A stretch of DNA of 8,262 nucleotides. Origin: JBARRS01 sp049644345 (GTDB taxonomy: Bacteria > Actinomycetota > Thermoleophilia > Gaiellales > Gaiellaceae). Under the pieces are notes generated by a model. The model was not told where the DNA came from. It did not search any database and saw only the letters and a list, made by a program, of their open reading frames with translations. Of the stretch, positions 1-7,208 are shown in pieces. The first letter of the stretch is position 1; each line of letters starts with the position of its first letter. The stretch spans positions 1 through 8,262 of the forward strand of contig JBARRS010000161.1 in NCBI GenBank assembly GCA_049644345.1, given 5' to 3'. The translations under genes and the position numbers were made by a program.

Positions 1-1091
1 TGCTCCTCGCCGACGATGTCAGGCTGGAGCGCGCGAGAGTTCGAGTCGAGCGGATCGATCGCCGGATAGAGCCCCTGCTCCGAGATCGCGCGGGAGAGAG
101 TGATGAACGCGTCCAGGTGGGCGAACGTGTTCGCCGGAGCCGGATCCGTGAGGTCGTCTGCCGGGACGTAGATCGCCTGCACCGAGGTGACGGAGCCCTG
201 GTGCGTCGAGGTGATCCGCTCCTGGAGCTGGCCCATCTCGGTGGCGAGCGTCGGCTGATAGCCGACCGCGCTCGGCATCCGGCCCAGCAGCGCCGAGACT
301 TCGGAACCCGCCTGGACGAAGCGAAAGATGTTGTCGATGAAGAGGAGCGTGTCGCGGCCCTCGTCGCGGAAATACTCGGCCATCGTCAGGCCGCTCAGGC
401 CGACTCGCAGCCGGGCGCCGGGCGGCTCGTTCATCTGACCGAAGACGAGCGCGGTGGAGTCGATCACGCCCGACTCGGTCATCTCGATCCAGAGGTCGTT
501 CCCCTCGCGGGTGCGCTCGCCGACGCCGGCGAACACCGAGTAGCCCTGGTGCTCCTGGGCGACGTTGCGAATCAACTCCTGGATGAGGACCGTCTTGCCG
601 AGGCCGGCTCCGCCGAAGAGACCGACCTTTCCGCCCTTGACGAACGGAGCGATCAGGTCGATCACCTTGATTCCGGTCTCGAAGACCTCGGTCGTCGGCT
701 CGAGCGCGTCGAGCTGAGGCGGGTCGCGGTGGATCGGCCAGCGCTCCTCGGCGTCGACCGGCTCGTCCTTCTCGTCGATCGGGTCGCCGAGGACGTTGAA
801 GAGCCGTCCTAGGGTGGCCTTACCCACCGGAACGCTGATGGGCCCTCCCGTGTCGATCACGTCGACGCCGCGCGGGATGCCGTCGGTCGAGTCCATCGCG
901 ACCGCGCGAAGTCGATCGTCGCCGAGATGCTGCTGCACCTCCGCGATCAGGTCGACCGCCGGCCGGCCGTCGCTCTCGGGCACCGTGATCCGGAGCGCGG
1001 TGTTGATCTCAGGTAGGTGCTCCGGAAAGACGGCGTCGACGACGACGCCCTTGATCTCGATAACCCTGCCGACGTTCTGCTTTTCAGCCAT
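1..1091 (-). CDS. atpD: F1Fo ATP synthase subunit beta (5'-complete, cut at its C-terminus by the window edge)
   Basis: This is the catalytic beta subunit of F1, which makes ATP from ADP and phosphate at the cytoplasmic face of the membrane. 363 codons are visible of a family length near 470-480; the rest lies left of base 1. The start is ATG at 1091-1089 (MAEKQNVGRVIEIKGVVVDA), preceded by AGGAG at 1100-1096 with 4-nt spacing. Residues 1-80 form the beta-barrel domain. The P-loop GGAGLGKT is at about 160-167; the usual residue before GKT is Val, so Leu is a mild conservative variant. Further hallmarks follow in order: GVGERTREGND (catalytic Glu), FGQMNEPPGARLRVGL, LLFIDNIFRF (Walker B), ALLGRMPSAVGYQPTLATEMG, ITSTHQGSVTSVQA and YVPADDLTDPAPANTFAHLDA. 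The reading frame is intact throughout. The gene normally follows atpG, but here the upstream neighbour is an anti-sigma-like gene 236 bp away. Identification is essentially certain. Confidence 0.98.
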   Translation of the reverse strand, partial: MAEKQNVGRVIEIKGVVVDAVFPEHLPEINTALRITVPESDGRPAVDLIAEVQQHLGDDRLRAVAMDSTDGIPRGVDVIDTGGPISVPVGKATLGRLFNVLGDPIDEKDEPVDAEERWPIHRDPPQLDALEPTTEVFETGIKVIDLIAPFVKGGKVGLFGGAGLGKTVLIQELIRNVAQEHQGYSVFAGVGERTREGNDLWIEMTESGVIDSTALVFGQMNEPPGARLRVGLSGLTMAEYFRDEGRDTLLFIDNIFRFVQAGSEVSALLGRMPSAVGYQPTLATEMGQLQERITSTHQGSVTSVQAIYVPADDLTDPAPANTFAHLDAFITLSRAISEQGLYPAIDPLDSNSRALQPDIVGEE

Positions 1092-1221
1092 GCGTCTCCT
1101 CGAGAGTGGTCAACAGGCGCCGCTCTCGGAGGCGCCTCAATCGCGCTCGGAGTCTATCCAAGCGCCGTTCTTCAAGGCCCTGCCAGTTGGCGAGCTCCCA
1201 CGAGCGCTCCAGCGCCGCCAC
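1084..1221 (-). CDS. possible 45-residue basic coiled-coil-like small protein overlapping the atpD start
   Basis: An open frame runs from GTG at 1221-1219 to TGA at 1086-1084, so it overlaps the first 8 bases of atpD (ATGGCTGA). The product would be very rich in Arg, Leu and Glu (for example LEERRLDRLRARLRRLRERR), predicting one long charged amphipathic helix. Third codon positions are mostly G or C, as in the real genes, though less so in the second half. Against it: no clear ribosome-binding site precedes the GTG, and Arg/Leu-rich frames arise easily in GC-rich DNA. If translated, ribosomes would run through the atpD leader structure and could couple its translation to atpD. I do not recognise a family. 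It could equally be plain untranslated leader. Confidence 0.22.
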   Translation of the reverse strand: MAALERSWELANWQGLEERRLDRLRARLRRLRERRLLTTLEETHG

Positions 1222-1327
1222 CCGGGCGGCGTGGTCGAGGCTTCAGACGTACGAGGTAACGAGCGAGGGGATCGGCATCACCGCTCACGATACTCGTCCC
1301 GGCTCGGGCCGGAACGTTGCGAGCGGC
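1092..1327. other. 236-bp gap between the anti-sigma-like gene and atpD
   Basis: This stretch separates the anti-sigma-like stop codon from the atpD start. It holds the candidate small frame and the leader structure listed separately. A short inverted repeat CCGGC-4 nt-GCCGG lies at 1299-1312, about 15 nt after the anti-sigma stop, but no T-run follows it, so it is at best a weak terminator. I could not pick out a convincing -35/-10 pair for atpD. No 3' end of an atpG gene (gamma subunit) can be read in any minus-strand frame. Confidence 0.5.
1096..1137 (-). promoter_or_regulatory. atpD leader: possible H-type pseudoknot touching the ribosome-binding site
   Basis: On the transcript strand a 7-bp stem AGGCGCC/GGCGCCT (1137-1131 with 1121-1115) encloses a 9-nt loop. 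The loop contains CGAGAG (1128-1123), which is perfectly complementary to CTCTCG at 1106-1101. The last G of CTCTCG begins the GAGGAG ribosome-binding site of atpD. Loop lengths (2, 1 and 8 nt) fit a classic H-type pseudoknot. The pairings are read directly from the sequence. That they form and control atpD translation is inference, and GC-rich DNA gives such matches by chance. Confidence 0.35.
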
Positions 1328-1789
1328 CTATTGAATCCCGCCCGCGCGCCCGACCGGCGGCGGCGGGATCAACTGCTGGAGCCGCAGGTCGCGGACAACG
1401 CGTGCCTCGCTCTCCTTCGAGGCCCGTAGCGACGACGCGGAGGGGCCGTTCGGTCGACGTGAATGAGAAGAGGAGTGGAGCGGCGTGAGCGCGCCGACGC
1501 TGGTCGCCACGACGAGGACGGCAGCCACGCCGGCCACCTGGATCGCCCGCGACGCCGTGTAGCGCCGGCGCGGGAGCATGAGCTGGCGCCGCGGCCGCTC
1601 GAGCGGCGCTGCCCTGAGCGCCTGCGTCGCTGCGTGCACCTGCTGCCGGAAACCTCGGCAGGACGCGCACCGGCCGAGGTGCACGGCGATCCGCACCCGA
1701 TCGAGCTGGCTGAGCTCGCCGTCGAGCTCGAGCGATGTCAGCTCGCGGATGCGCCCACAGGCGTCGTCTGACAGCGTTAGTTCTCCCAC
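1328..1789 (-). CDS. membrane-anchored anti-sigma-factor-like protein with a ZAS (zf-HC2) zinc motif
   Basis: This 153-residue protein probably binds and restrains an ECF-type sigma factor at the membrane. Residues 1-60 form a ZAS-like domain with H37-x3-C41-x2-C44 (VHLGRCASC) and an upstream Cys at position 11. The spacing of C11, H37, C41 and C44 matches the zinc ligands known in the redox-sensing anti-sigma factor RsrA. Unlike RsrA, it has a single hydrophobic helix at about 83-103, which implies a cytoplasmic N-terminus and an outer tail of about 50 residues ending in a proline-rich patch (IPPPPVG). The start used is GTG at 1789, with AGGA just upstream at a rather short spacing. A CTG six codons in, behind GGGAG, is an alternative start. 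No sigma factor gene is adjacent, which is unusual because the pair is normally co-transcribed. The family call is good; the partner and signal are unknown. Confidence 0.75.
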   Translation of the reverse strand: MGELTLSDDACGRIRELTSLELDGELSQLDRVRIAVHLGRCASCRGFRQQVHAATQALRAAPLERPRRQLMLPRRRYTASRAIQVAGVAAVLVVATSVGALTPLHSSSHSRRPNGPSASSLRASKESEARVVRDLRLQQLIPPPPVGRAGGIQ

Positions 1790-1844
1790 GTTTCCTATGA
1801 CGCTGAAGATAGCGTCGGAGTTAGGACGAAATCGGTACGAAAAC
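1790..1844 (-). promoter_or_regulatory. AT-richer upstream region of the anti-sigma-like gene with an inverted repeat and phased direct repeats
   Basis: This 55-bp gap is clearly richer in A and T than its surroundings. It contains a perfect 6-bp inverted repeat, GACGCT-6 nt-AGCGTC, at 1799-1816, ending 10 bp before the GTG start. It also holds two copies of TTTCGT (+ strand ACGAAA at 1826-1831 and 1837-1842) spaced 11 bp apart, about one helical turn. This layout fits a promoter/operator or a 5'-leader hairpin. I could not assign -35/-10 boxes with confidence. Confidence 0.3.
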
Positions 1845-2201
1845 CTAGAACAATCGGTGTCTTGTGTCGGCAGCGGCCCCGATCAGGATGAGCGCGAAGC
1901 CGAGCGTGACGAAGACCGCCGAGGAGCTGATTGCCTCGTCGCGCTCCTCGGGCGTCGCCCAGCGCAGGTAGCGCGAGCCGAAGAGCAGCATCGGCCTGTC
2001 GTCTCTCGACCGCACCGGGCCGCGGTTGCCGAGGAAGAACCCGGCCGAGACGAGGAGGCAGCCGGATAGGTAGAAACCGATCGACACGGCCCGGCTCAAC
2101 GACGCTCCGAAGAGCAGGCCGAGAGCGACCGAGGCGACGGCAGTGACGCCGGCGGCGCCGGCGAGGAGCTTGAGAAAGCGGCGGAGAGCCGCGAGCAGCA
2201 C
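1845..2201 (-). CDS. small three-helix membrane protein of unknown function
   Basis: I do not recognise this 118-residue protein. It has three hydrophobic segments at about 10-31, 38-58 and 94-112. A basic N-terminus (RRFLK) suggests the N-terminus is inside, and a hydrophilic stretch of about 35 residues (60-93) separates helices 2 and 3. That stretch includes RSRDDRP and WATPEERDEA. The start chosen is GTG at 2201, only 3 nt after the oppF stop codon, which suggests translational coupling within the transporter operon. No strong ribosome-binding site is visible. There is one Cys (position 48, inside helix 2) and no known catalytic motif. It could be an accessory membrane protein of the importer or an unrelated gene carried by the same transcript. 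Confidence 0.7.
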   Translation of the reverse strand: MLLAALRRFLKLLAGAAGVTAVASVALGLLFGASLSRAVSIGFYLSGCLLVSAGFFLGNRGPVRSRDDRPMLLFGSRYLRWATPEERDEAISSSAVFVTLGFALILIGAAADTRHRLF

Positions 2202-2204
2202 GGC

Positions 2205-3290
<1,086 letters not shown>

Positions 3291-4313
3291 CTAGCTCGCC
3301 TCCGCCATCGTGCCGGAGAGCAGCTTGGCGGCCTCGCGCTCCTTCGTGTCGGCGTCGAGATGACACGCCGCGAGATGGCTCCGACTGTCCTCGGCAGGCT
3401 CGAGCGGCGGGTCGATCGTCTTGCAGACTTCCATGACGTACGGGCAGCGGGGATGGAACCGGCAGCCGGGCGGCGGCCGCAGCAGCGAGGGCGGCTGCCC
3501 CTTGATCTGGACGAGGCGGTCCGTCTCCGTGTCCAGCCGCGGCAGCGAGCCGAGCAGCCCCCACGTGTACGGCATGCGCGGCCGGTGGAAGATGTCGTCC
3601 ACCGACCCCTGCTCGACGACCTCGGCCGCGTACATCACGACCACGTCGTCTGCGGTCTCGGCAACGACTCCGAGATCGTGCGTGATCATGATGATCGCGC
3701 TCCCGAATTCCCGCTGGAGGTTGTTGATCAGCATCAGGATCTGCGCCTGGGTGGTCACGTCGAGCGCGGTGGTCGGCTCGTCCGCGATCAGCAGGTCAGG
3801 CTCGTTGATCAGCGCCATCGCGATCATCACGCGCTGGCGCATACCCCCTGAGAACTGATGCGGATAGTCGTTGGCGCGGCGATCGGCGCGAGGGATCCCG
3901 ACGGCCTTGAGCAGCTCGACGGCCCGCGCCCGCGCCTGCTTCTTGGTCACGTCCTGATGGAGGAGGATCGCCTCGATCAGCTGGTTCCCGATCTTGTGCA
4001 CGGGGTTCAGCGACGTCATCGGGTCCTGGAAGATCATCGCGATGTCGTTGCCGCGGATTTCGCGCAGGCGGCGGGTGCTCATGCCCAGCAGGTCCTGGCC
4101 CTTGAACACCGCTGTACCCGTGGTCATCGTGTTTCGCTTGCTGTTCAGGCCCATGATCGTGAGGCAGGTGACGCTCTTGCCCGAGCCGGATTCGCCGACG
4201 ATTCCCAGCGTCTTTCCCTTCTCGATCTCGAAGCTGACGCCGTCGACCGCCTTGACGATGCCGTCGTCGGTCTTGAAGTACGTCTTCAGATCGTTGACCT
4301 CGAGCAGGGCCAC
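3291..4313 (-). CDS. oppD: peptide/nickel-type ABC transporter ATPase, OppD/DppD family
   Basis: This is the first cytoplasmic ATPase of the importer, 340 residues, full length for the family. Motifs in order are Walker A GESGSGKS at 40-47, Q-loop Gln96 in MIFQDPMTSLNP, signature SGGMRQR from 155, Walker B LLIADEP with catalytic Glu179, D-loop TTALDVTTQAQ, and H-loop His212 in THDLGVVAE. SGGMRQR and PTTALDVT are characteristic of OppD rather than OppF. The C-terminal region has Cys284, Cys290, Cys297 and Cys317 (CX5CX6CX19C), matching the iron-sulfur ligand pattern described for relatives. The start is GTG at 4313, after a 43-bp gap from oppB. The ribosome-binding site there is weak (GGA about 8 nt upstream). 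An in-frame TGA upstream prevents a much longer N-terminus. Both halves of the ATPase pair look intact. Confidence 0.96.
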   Translation of the reverse strand: MALLEVNDLKTYFKTDDGIVKAVDGVSFEIEKGKTLGIVGESGSGKSVTCLTIMGLNSKRNTMTTGTAVFKGQDLLGMSTRRLREIRGNDIAMIFQDPMTSLNPVHKIGNQLIEAILLHQDVTKKQARARAVELLKAVGIPRADRRANDYPHQFSGGMRQRVMIAMALINEPDLLIADEPTTALDVTTQAQILMLINNLQREFGSAIIMITHDLGVVAETADDVVVMYAAEVVEQGSVDDIFHRPRMPYTWGLLGSLPRLDTETDRLVQIKGQPPSLLRPPPGCRFHPRCPYVMEVCKTIDPPLEPAEDSRSHLAACHLDADTKEREAAKLLSGTMAEAS

Positions 4314-4356
4314 GCTACGCGTCCAGGAATGCGTCTCGACAGTTCACACGCGCACC

Positions 4357-5358
4357 TTACGCGAGTCTGATTCGCGGATCGATAGCCGCGTATAAGAGAT
4401 CGACGATGAGGTTGAAGGAGATGATCGCGACCGTCCCGAAGACGATGATGCCCTGCGTCGTCGGCAGATCGAAGCTGTCGAGGCTCTGCCGTACTTGTTG
4501 GCCGAGGCCCGGAAGGCCGTAGATGTTCTCCGTGAAGATCGCGCCGCCGAGCCCGAGCGCGATGTCCATTCCGAGCATCGTCACAACCGGCAGCATCGCG
4601 TTCCGCAGCACGTGCGAACGGAGAACGCGCCACTCGGGCGCCCCTTTGGCGCGCGCGGTCCGCACGTAGTCCTCGTTCAGGGTCTCCAACACGTTGGCCC
4701 GGATCATCCGCACGTACAGGGCGGCGAACAGGATCGCGAAGGTCAGCCAGGGCAGGATCATGTGGTAGAACCACTGCACGGGTCCACCGCAGTTCGCCCC
4801 CGCGGGGGGATTGATCACGTTGCAGTAGCCGCCTAACGGGAAGATGTGCGTCTTGAAGGCGAACAGGTAGAGGAAGATCAGCCCGATCCAGACCGGGTGC
4901 GCGGAGATCCCGATCAAGACGAACGTCATCGAGGCGCGATCTAAGAACGAGCGCGGGCGCAGCGCCGAGAGGACGCCGATCGGAATCGAGATCAGGAGCC
5001 ATGTGATCGCGCCGCCGAAGACGAGCGACGCGGTCACCGGCGCCGCGGCGCCGACGATGCTGTTCACCTTCTGCCGGTTCGCGAAGGAGATGCCGAGCGA
5101 CGGCATCTTCACGTGCGGACCGCCCTTGAAGCTGATCGGAATCAGGCGTCCCAGGAACTTTCCGTACTGCACGTAGACCGGCCGGTCGAGCCCGAGGTAG
5201 TGACGCGCTTGCTTCACGCACTGCTGCGTCACCTGCTGTCCGCACGCGCGGCGCGCGGGGTCCGCCGGAATCAGGAAGAAGATGATGTAGGTGACGATCG
5301 TGACGGCGATGAACAGCACGCCGGCCCAGAGGAGTCTTCTAATGAGGTACCGGATCAC
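4357..5358 (-). CDS. oppB: peptide/nickel-type ABC transporter permease, OppB/DppB family
   Basis: This is one of the two membrane subunits forming the translocation pore with OppC. Its 333 residues start with MIRYLIRRLLW, the classic OppB N-terminus leading into TM1 (about 9-31). Several further hydrophobic helices follow (near 106-130, 143-168, 198-217, 253-275, 302-325). The coupling EAA loop is at about 228-257 (EDYVRTARAKGAPEWRV), and YGLPGLGQ near 280 and the C-terminal DPRIR are also family hallmarks. The start used is GTG at 5358; its ribosome-binding site is poor. Two Cys pairs (39/47 and 179/190) lie in predicted outer loops and could form disulfides. It sits between the binding protein and the ATPases, separated from its partner permease OppC by oppA. 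Confidence 0.96.
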   Translation of the reverse strand: MIRYLIRRLLWAGVLFIAVTIVTYIIFFLIPADPARRACGQQVTQQCVKQARHYLGLDRPVYVQYGKFLGRLIPISFKGGPHVKMPSLGISFANRQKVNSIVGAAAPVTASLVFGGAITWLLISIPIGVLSALRPRSFLDRASMTFVLIGISAHPVWIGLIFLYLFAFKTHIFPLGGYCNVINPPAGANCGGPVQWFYHMILPWLTFAILFAALYVRMIRANVLETLNEDYVRTARAKGAPEWRVLRSHVLRNAMLPVVTMLGMDIALGLGGAIFTENIYGLPGLGQQVRQSLDSFDLPTTQGIIVFGTVAIISFNLIVDLLYAAIDPRIRLA

Positions 5359-5406
5359 AGCCGCGCCGCTCTGCTCATGCCGGAGCTAGGACTCTACAAG
5401 AGATGG

Positions 5407-5434
5407 GGAGGCGCCGGCCGTAGCCGGCGCCTCC
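5407..5434 (-). promoter_or_regulatory. strong intercistronic hairpin between oppA and oppB with a C(UACG)G tetraloop
   Basis: A perfect 12-bp inverted repeat GGAGGCGCCGGC / GCCGGCGCCTCC flanks the 4-nt loop TACG (transcript strand). The C(UACG)G closure belongs to the extra-stable UNCG tetraloop class. It lies 31 nt after the oppA stop and about 48 nt before the oppB start. What follows is CCCATCTCTTG, without a proper T-run. A full intrinsic terminator is therefore unlikely; partial attenuation or a 3' barrier protecting oppA mRNA fits better. It is the only large structure in the 107-bp gap 5359-5465. Confidence 0.8.
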
Positions 5435-5465
5435 TCGAGTGCCAGAACGTCTGCTCGACCGACCG

Positions 5466-7103
5466 TTACTTCTTGCACAGAAGCGTGAAGTCCGGGGTCG
5501 TGTAGATCGGCTGGAACGTGTAGCAGCCCGTGCCAGACGAGATGAAGTCACGGTTGTTGACGTTCACCCAGTTGGCCATGGGCGCAGCGTTCTTCGTGAT
5601 GTTGATATCGAGCTGGCCGTACAGCTTGTAGCGCTTGGCACCGACCTGCCGTTCGGCCTGGCCCATCAGGAAGTTGTAGTGCTTGTCGTTGAAGTACGGG
5701 TAGTTGTTGTTGTTGCTCCCGTGGATGTTGTTCCCGTTCAGCAGGACGTCGATGAAGTCGAACGGGTCCGGGTAGTCGGCAACCCAGCCGACGTCGCAGA
5801 TGTCGAAGGGCTCGCCCTTTGTCCCGCACTTCTTGTACATGACACCAGTCCCGAAGCCCTGGTAATTGACCTTGATGCCAATCGCCTTGAGCTGGTTCTG
5901 CAATACCGCTCCCCTTGCCTTGCGGATGTCGCTGCCGCCCTCGTAGAGAGTGACGGTCGGGGACGCGCCATGCAGCAGCTTCTTCGCCTGCTTGACGTTC
6001 GCGTGGTTCGGGTAGACCTTGGTCGGTATGTAGCCGGCCATCAGGGGGGGCAGGAGCTTGTCCGTCGGCGAGCCGAAGTTCTTGCCCTGGGTCTTGATCA
6101 GCGAGAGCCGGTCAATCCCGAAGTTCACGGCCTTGCGGTAGTTGACGTTCTTGAAGCCGCGCCTCGTGTTGAGGGCGAAGTAGTTCGTCTCGATGTCCGG
6201 GTAGACGAAGTACTGCTTCTTGTTCAGGCCGTACTTCGACTGCAGCTGGGCGTCCGCCGTTCCGGGGTGCCCGCCGAGGTCGTAATCGACCGAGCCCCGC
6301 TCGACCTGCAGCAGGCTCGTGTCCTGGTTCGTGTTGACGGTGACGACGATCTGGTCGGCATTGTGCGGCCGCGGACCCTTGTAGAACTTGTTCCGCTTCA
6401 GCACGATCGTCCGGCCGGGCGTGCGGCTGGCCACGTAGTACGGGCCAGAGCCGGCGAAGTTGTTCACGCCCGCCGCTACAACGGGCATGTTCAGCGGCAC
6501 CGGGCAGAAGAACATCATCGCGAGCCGCGAGAGGATGTCCGCGTGCGGCGCCTTCAGCTTGATGATCAGCTTGTTCCCCTTGACGACCACGCCGCTGACG
6601 TGCTTGCCGTGACCGGCGGTGACCGCATCCGCACCGACGATGTCGGAGAAGAACGGAATTGCCGGCGAGGCTAGCGCGGGGTTGGCATCACGGTCGATCG
6701 CCGCGGCGTAGTTCGCGGCCGTGACGGCCTTGCCGTCGCTGAACCGCATGCCAGAGCGGACGGTGAACGTCAGAACCGTGCCTTTCCGCGAGATCTTCGG
6801 GAAAGCGGTCGCCCCATCCGGGTAGAGCCGTGTGCCCGCGGGCGCCGGCTTGTCCGGATAGTTGAGGAGCTGCCGACATGTGACGTACAGCAGCGCCCAG
6901 CTCGGTACGTAGTACGAGAGGCCGGGATCGATGTAGTCCACGTCGGAGCTCGAGATGTTGATCTGGAGCGTGCCGCCCTTCTTCGCGGCCGTGCTCGTGC
7001 TCGTCGGGGTGCTCTTACCGGCCGGGCTGGCAAATCCGGCCGCCGCGAGCAGACCCGCCCCGATCGCCATCGCGGCGATCGAGAGCCAGAGCCGTCTTCG
7101 CAT
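5466..7103 (-). CDS. oppA: extracellular solute-binding protein, SBP_bac_5 (OppA/DppA/NikA) family
   Basis: This 545-residue protein should capture the substrate outside the membrane and deliver it to OppB-OppC. The N-terminus MRRRLWLSIAAMAIGAG begins a Sec-type signal peptide with a likely cleavage after an Ala near 22-28 (AAGFASPAG). There is no Cys there, so no lipobox. A Thr/Ser-rich linker (31-40) leads to the mature start KKGGTLQINI. Family hallmarks are VLTFTVRSGMRFSDGKAVTAANY (110-132), GSGPYYV (218-224), a NYRKAVNFGIDR helix (321-332) and DVGWVADYPDPFDF (437-450). Six Cys (76, 200, 426, 436, 527, 543) allow up to three disulfides. The start is ATG 7103 with AGGAG at 7112-7108. Family members bind oligopeptides, dipeptides, nickel or sugars; the ligand here cannot be told from sequence. 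Hairpins lie on both sides of the gene. Confidence 0.96.
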   Translation of the reverse strand: MRRRLWLSIAAMAIGAGLLAAAGFASPAGKSTPTSTSTAAKKGGTLQINISSSDVDYIDPGLSYYVPSWALLYVTCRQLLNYPDKPAPAGTRLYPDGATAFPKISRKGTVLTFTVRSGMRFSDGKAVTAANYAAAIDRDANPALASPAIPFFSDIVGADAVTAGHGKHVSGVVVKGNKLIIKLKAPHADILSRLAMMFFCPVPLNMPVVAAGVNNFAGSGPYYVASRTPGRTIVLKRNKFYKGPRPHNADQIVVTVNTNQDTSLLQVERGSVDYDLGGHPGTADAQLQSKYGLNKKQYFVYPDIETNYFALNTRRGFKNVNYRKAVNFGIDRLSLIKTQGKNFGSPTDKLLPPLMAGYIPTKVYPNHANVKQAKKLLHGASPTVTLYEGGSDIRKARGAVLQNQLKAIGIKVNYQGFGTGVMYKKCGTKGEPFDICDVGWVADYPDPFDFIDVLLNGNNIHGSNNNNYPYFNDKHYNFLMGQAERQVGAKRYKLYGQLDINITKNAAPMANWVNVNNRDFISSGTGCYTFQPIYTTPDFTLLCKK

Positions 7104-7208
7104 GGGACTCCTTTCCTTGAACAGGGCCAGGCAAGGTCACGTGGCCCGAACGCCCGCACAGGGCGTTCTTGCCCTAGGACGACCGCGCCGGCGATTAGTT
7201 AGAGCGGT
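7104..7208 (-). promoter_or_regulatory. oppC-oppA gap with two adjacent inverted repeats and the oppA ribosome-binding site
   Basis: On the transcript strand an 8-bp perfect stem GAACGCCC/GGGCGTTC with a 5-nt loop (7168-7148) is followed at once by a 6-bp stem GGGCCA/TGGCCC with a 12-nt loop (7147-7124). A strong ribosome-binding site AGGAG lies at 7112-7108, 4 nt before the oppA ATG. No T-run follows either stem, so they are not classic terminators. Likely roles are an mRNA processing or stability element, or an operator; a promoter for oppA may be hidden here, but I could not assign boxes. Confidence 0.5.

Noticed and set aside
592..615. Leu instead of Val in the AtpD P-loop (GGAGLGKT)
   Set aside because: A conservative change at a non-catalytic position; all catalytic residues are present, so it does not suggest a defective enzyme.
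117..812. A plus-strand open frame of 231 codons
   Set aside because: It is antisense to atpD, whose minus-strand translation is unmistakable.
1243..1278. Eleven-codon frame (ATG at 1278 to TGA at 1243) in the same frame as the candidate small protein, suggesting TGA readthrough
   Set aside because: Nothing supports recoding or selenocysteine here; the frame is too short and the in-frame relation is easily due to chance.
1299..1312. CCGGC-4 nt-GCCGG inverted repeat as terminator of the anti-sigma-like gene
   Set aside because: The stem is only 5 bp and no T-run follows, so it is too weak to call a terminator.
5356..5379. Seven-codon frame whose TGA overlaps the oppB GTG start
   Set aside because: No ribosome-binding site and too short to judge; likely chance.
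5439..6674. A 411-codon open frame on the plus strand
   Set aside because: It is antisense to oppA, has an odd Val/Asp/Arg-rich composition and no recognisable motif; a shadow of the real gene.
7138..7143. CACGTG palindrome upstream of oppA
   Set aside because: A 6-bp palindrome is common by chance in GC-rich DNA, and it overlaps the loop and stem already described.
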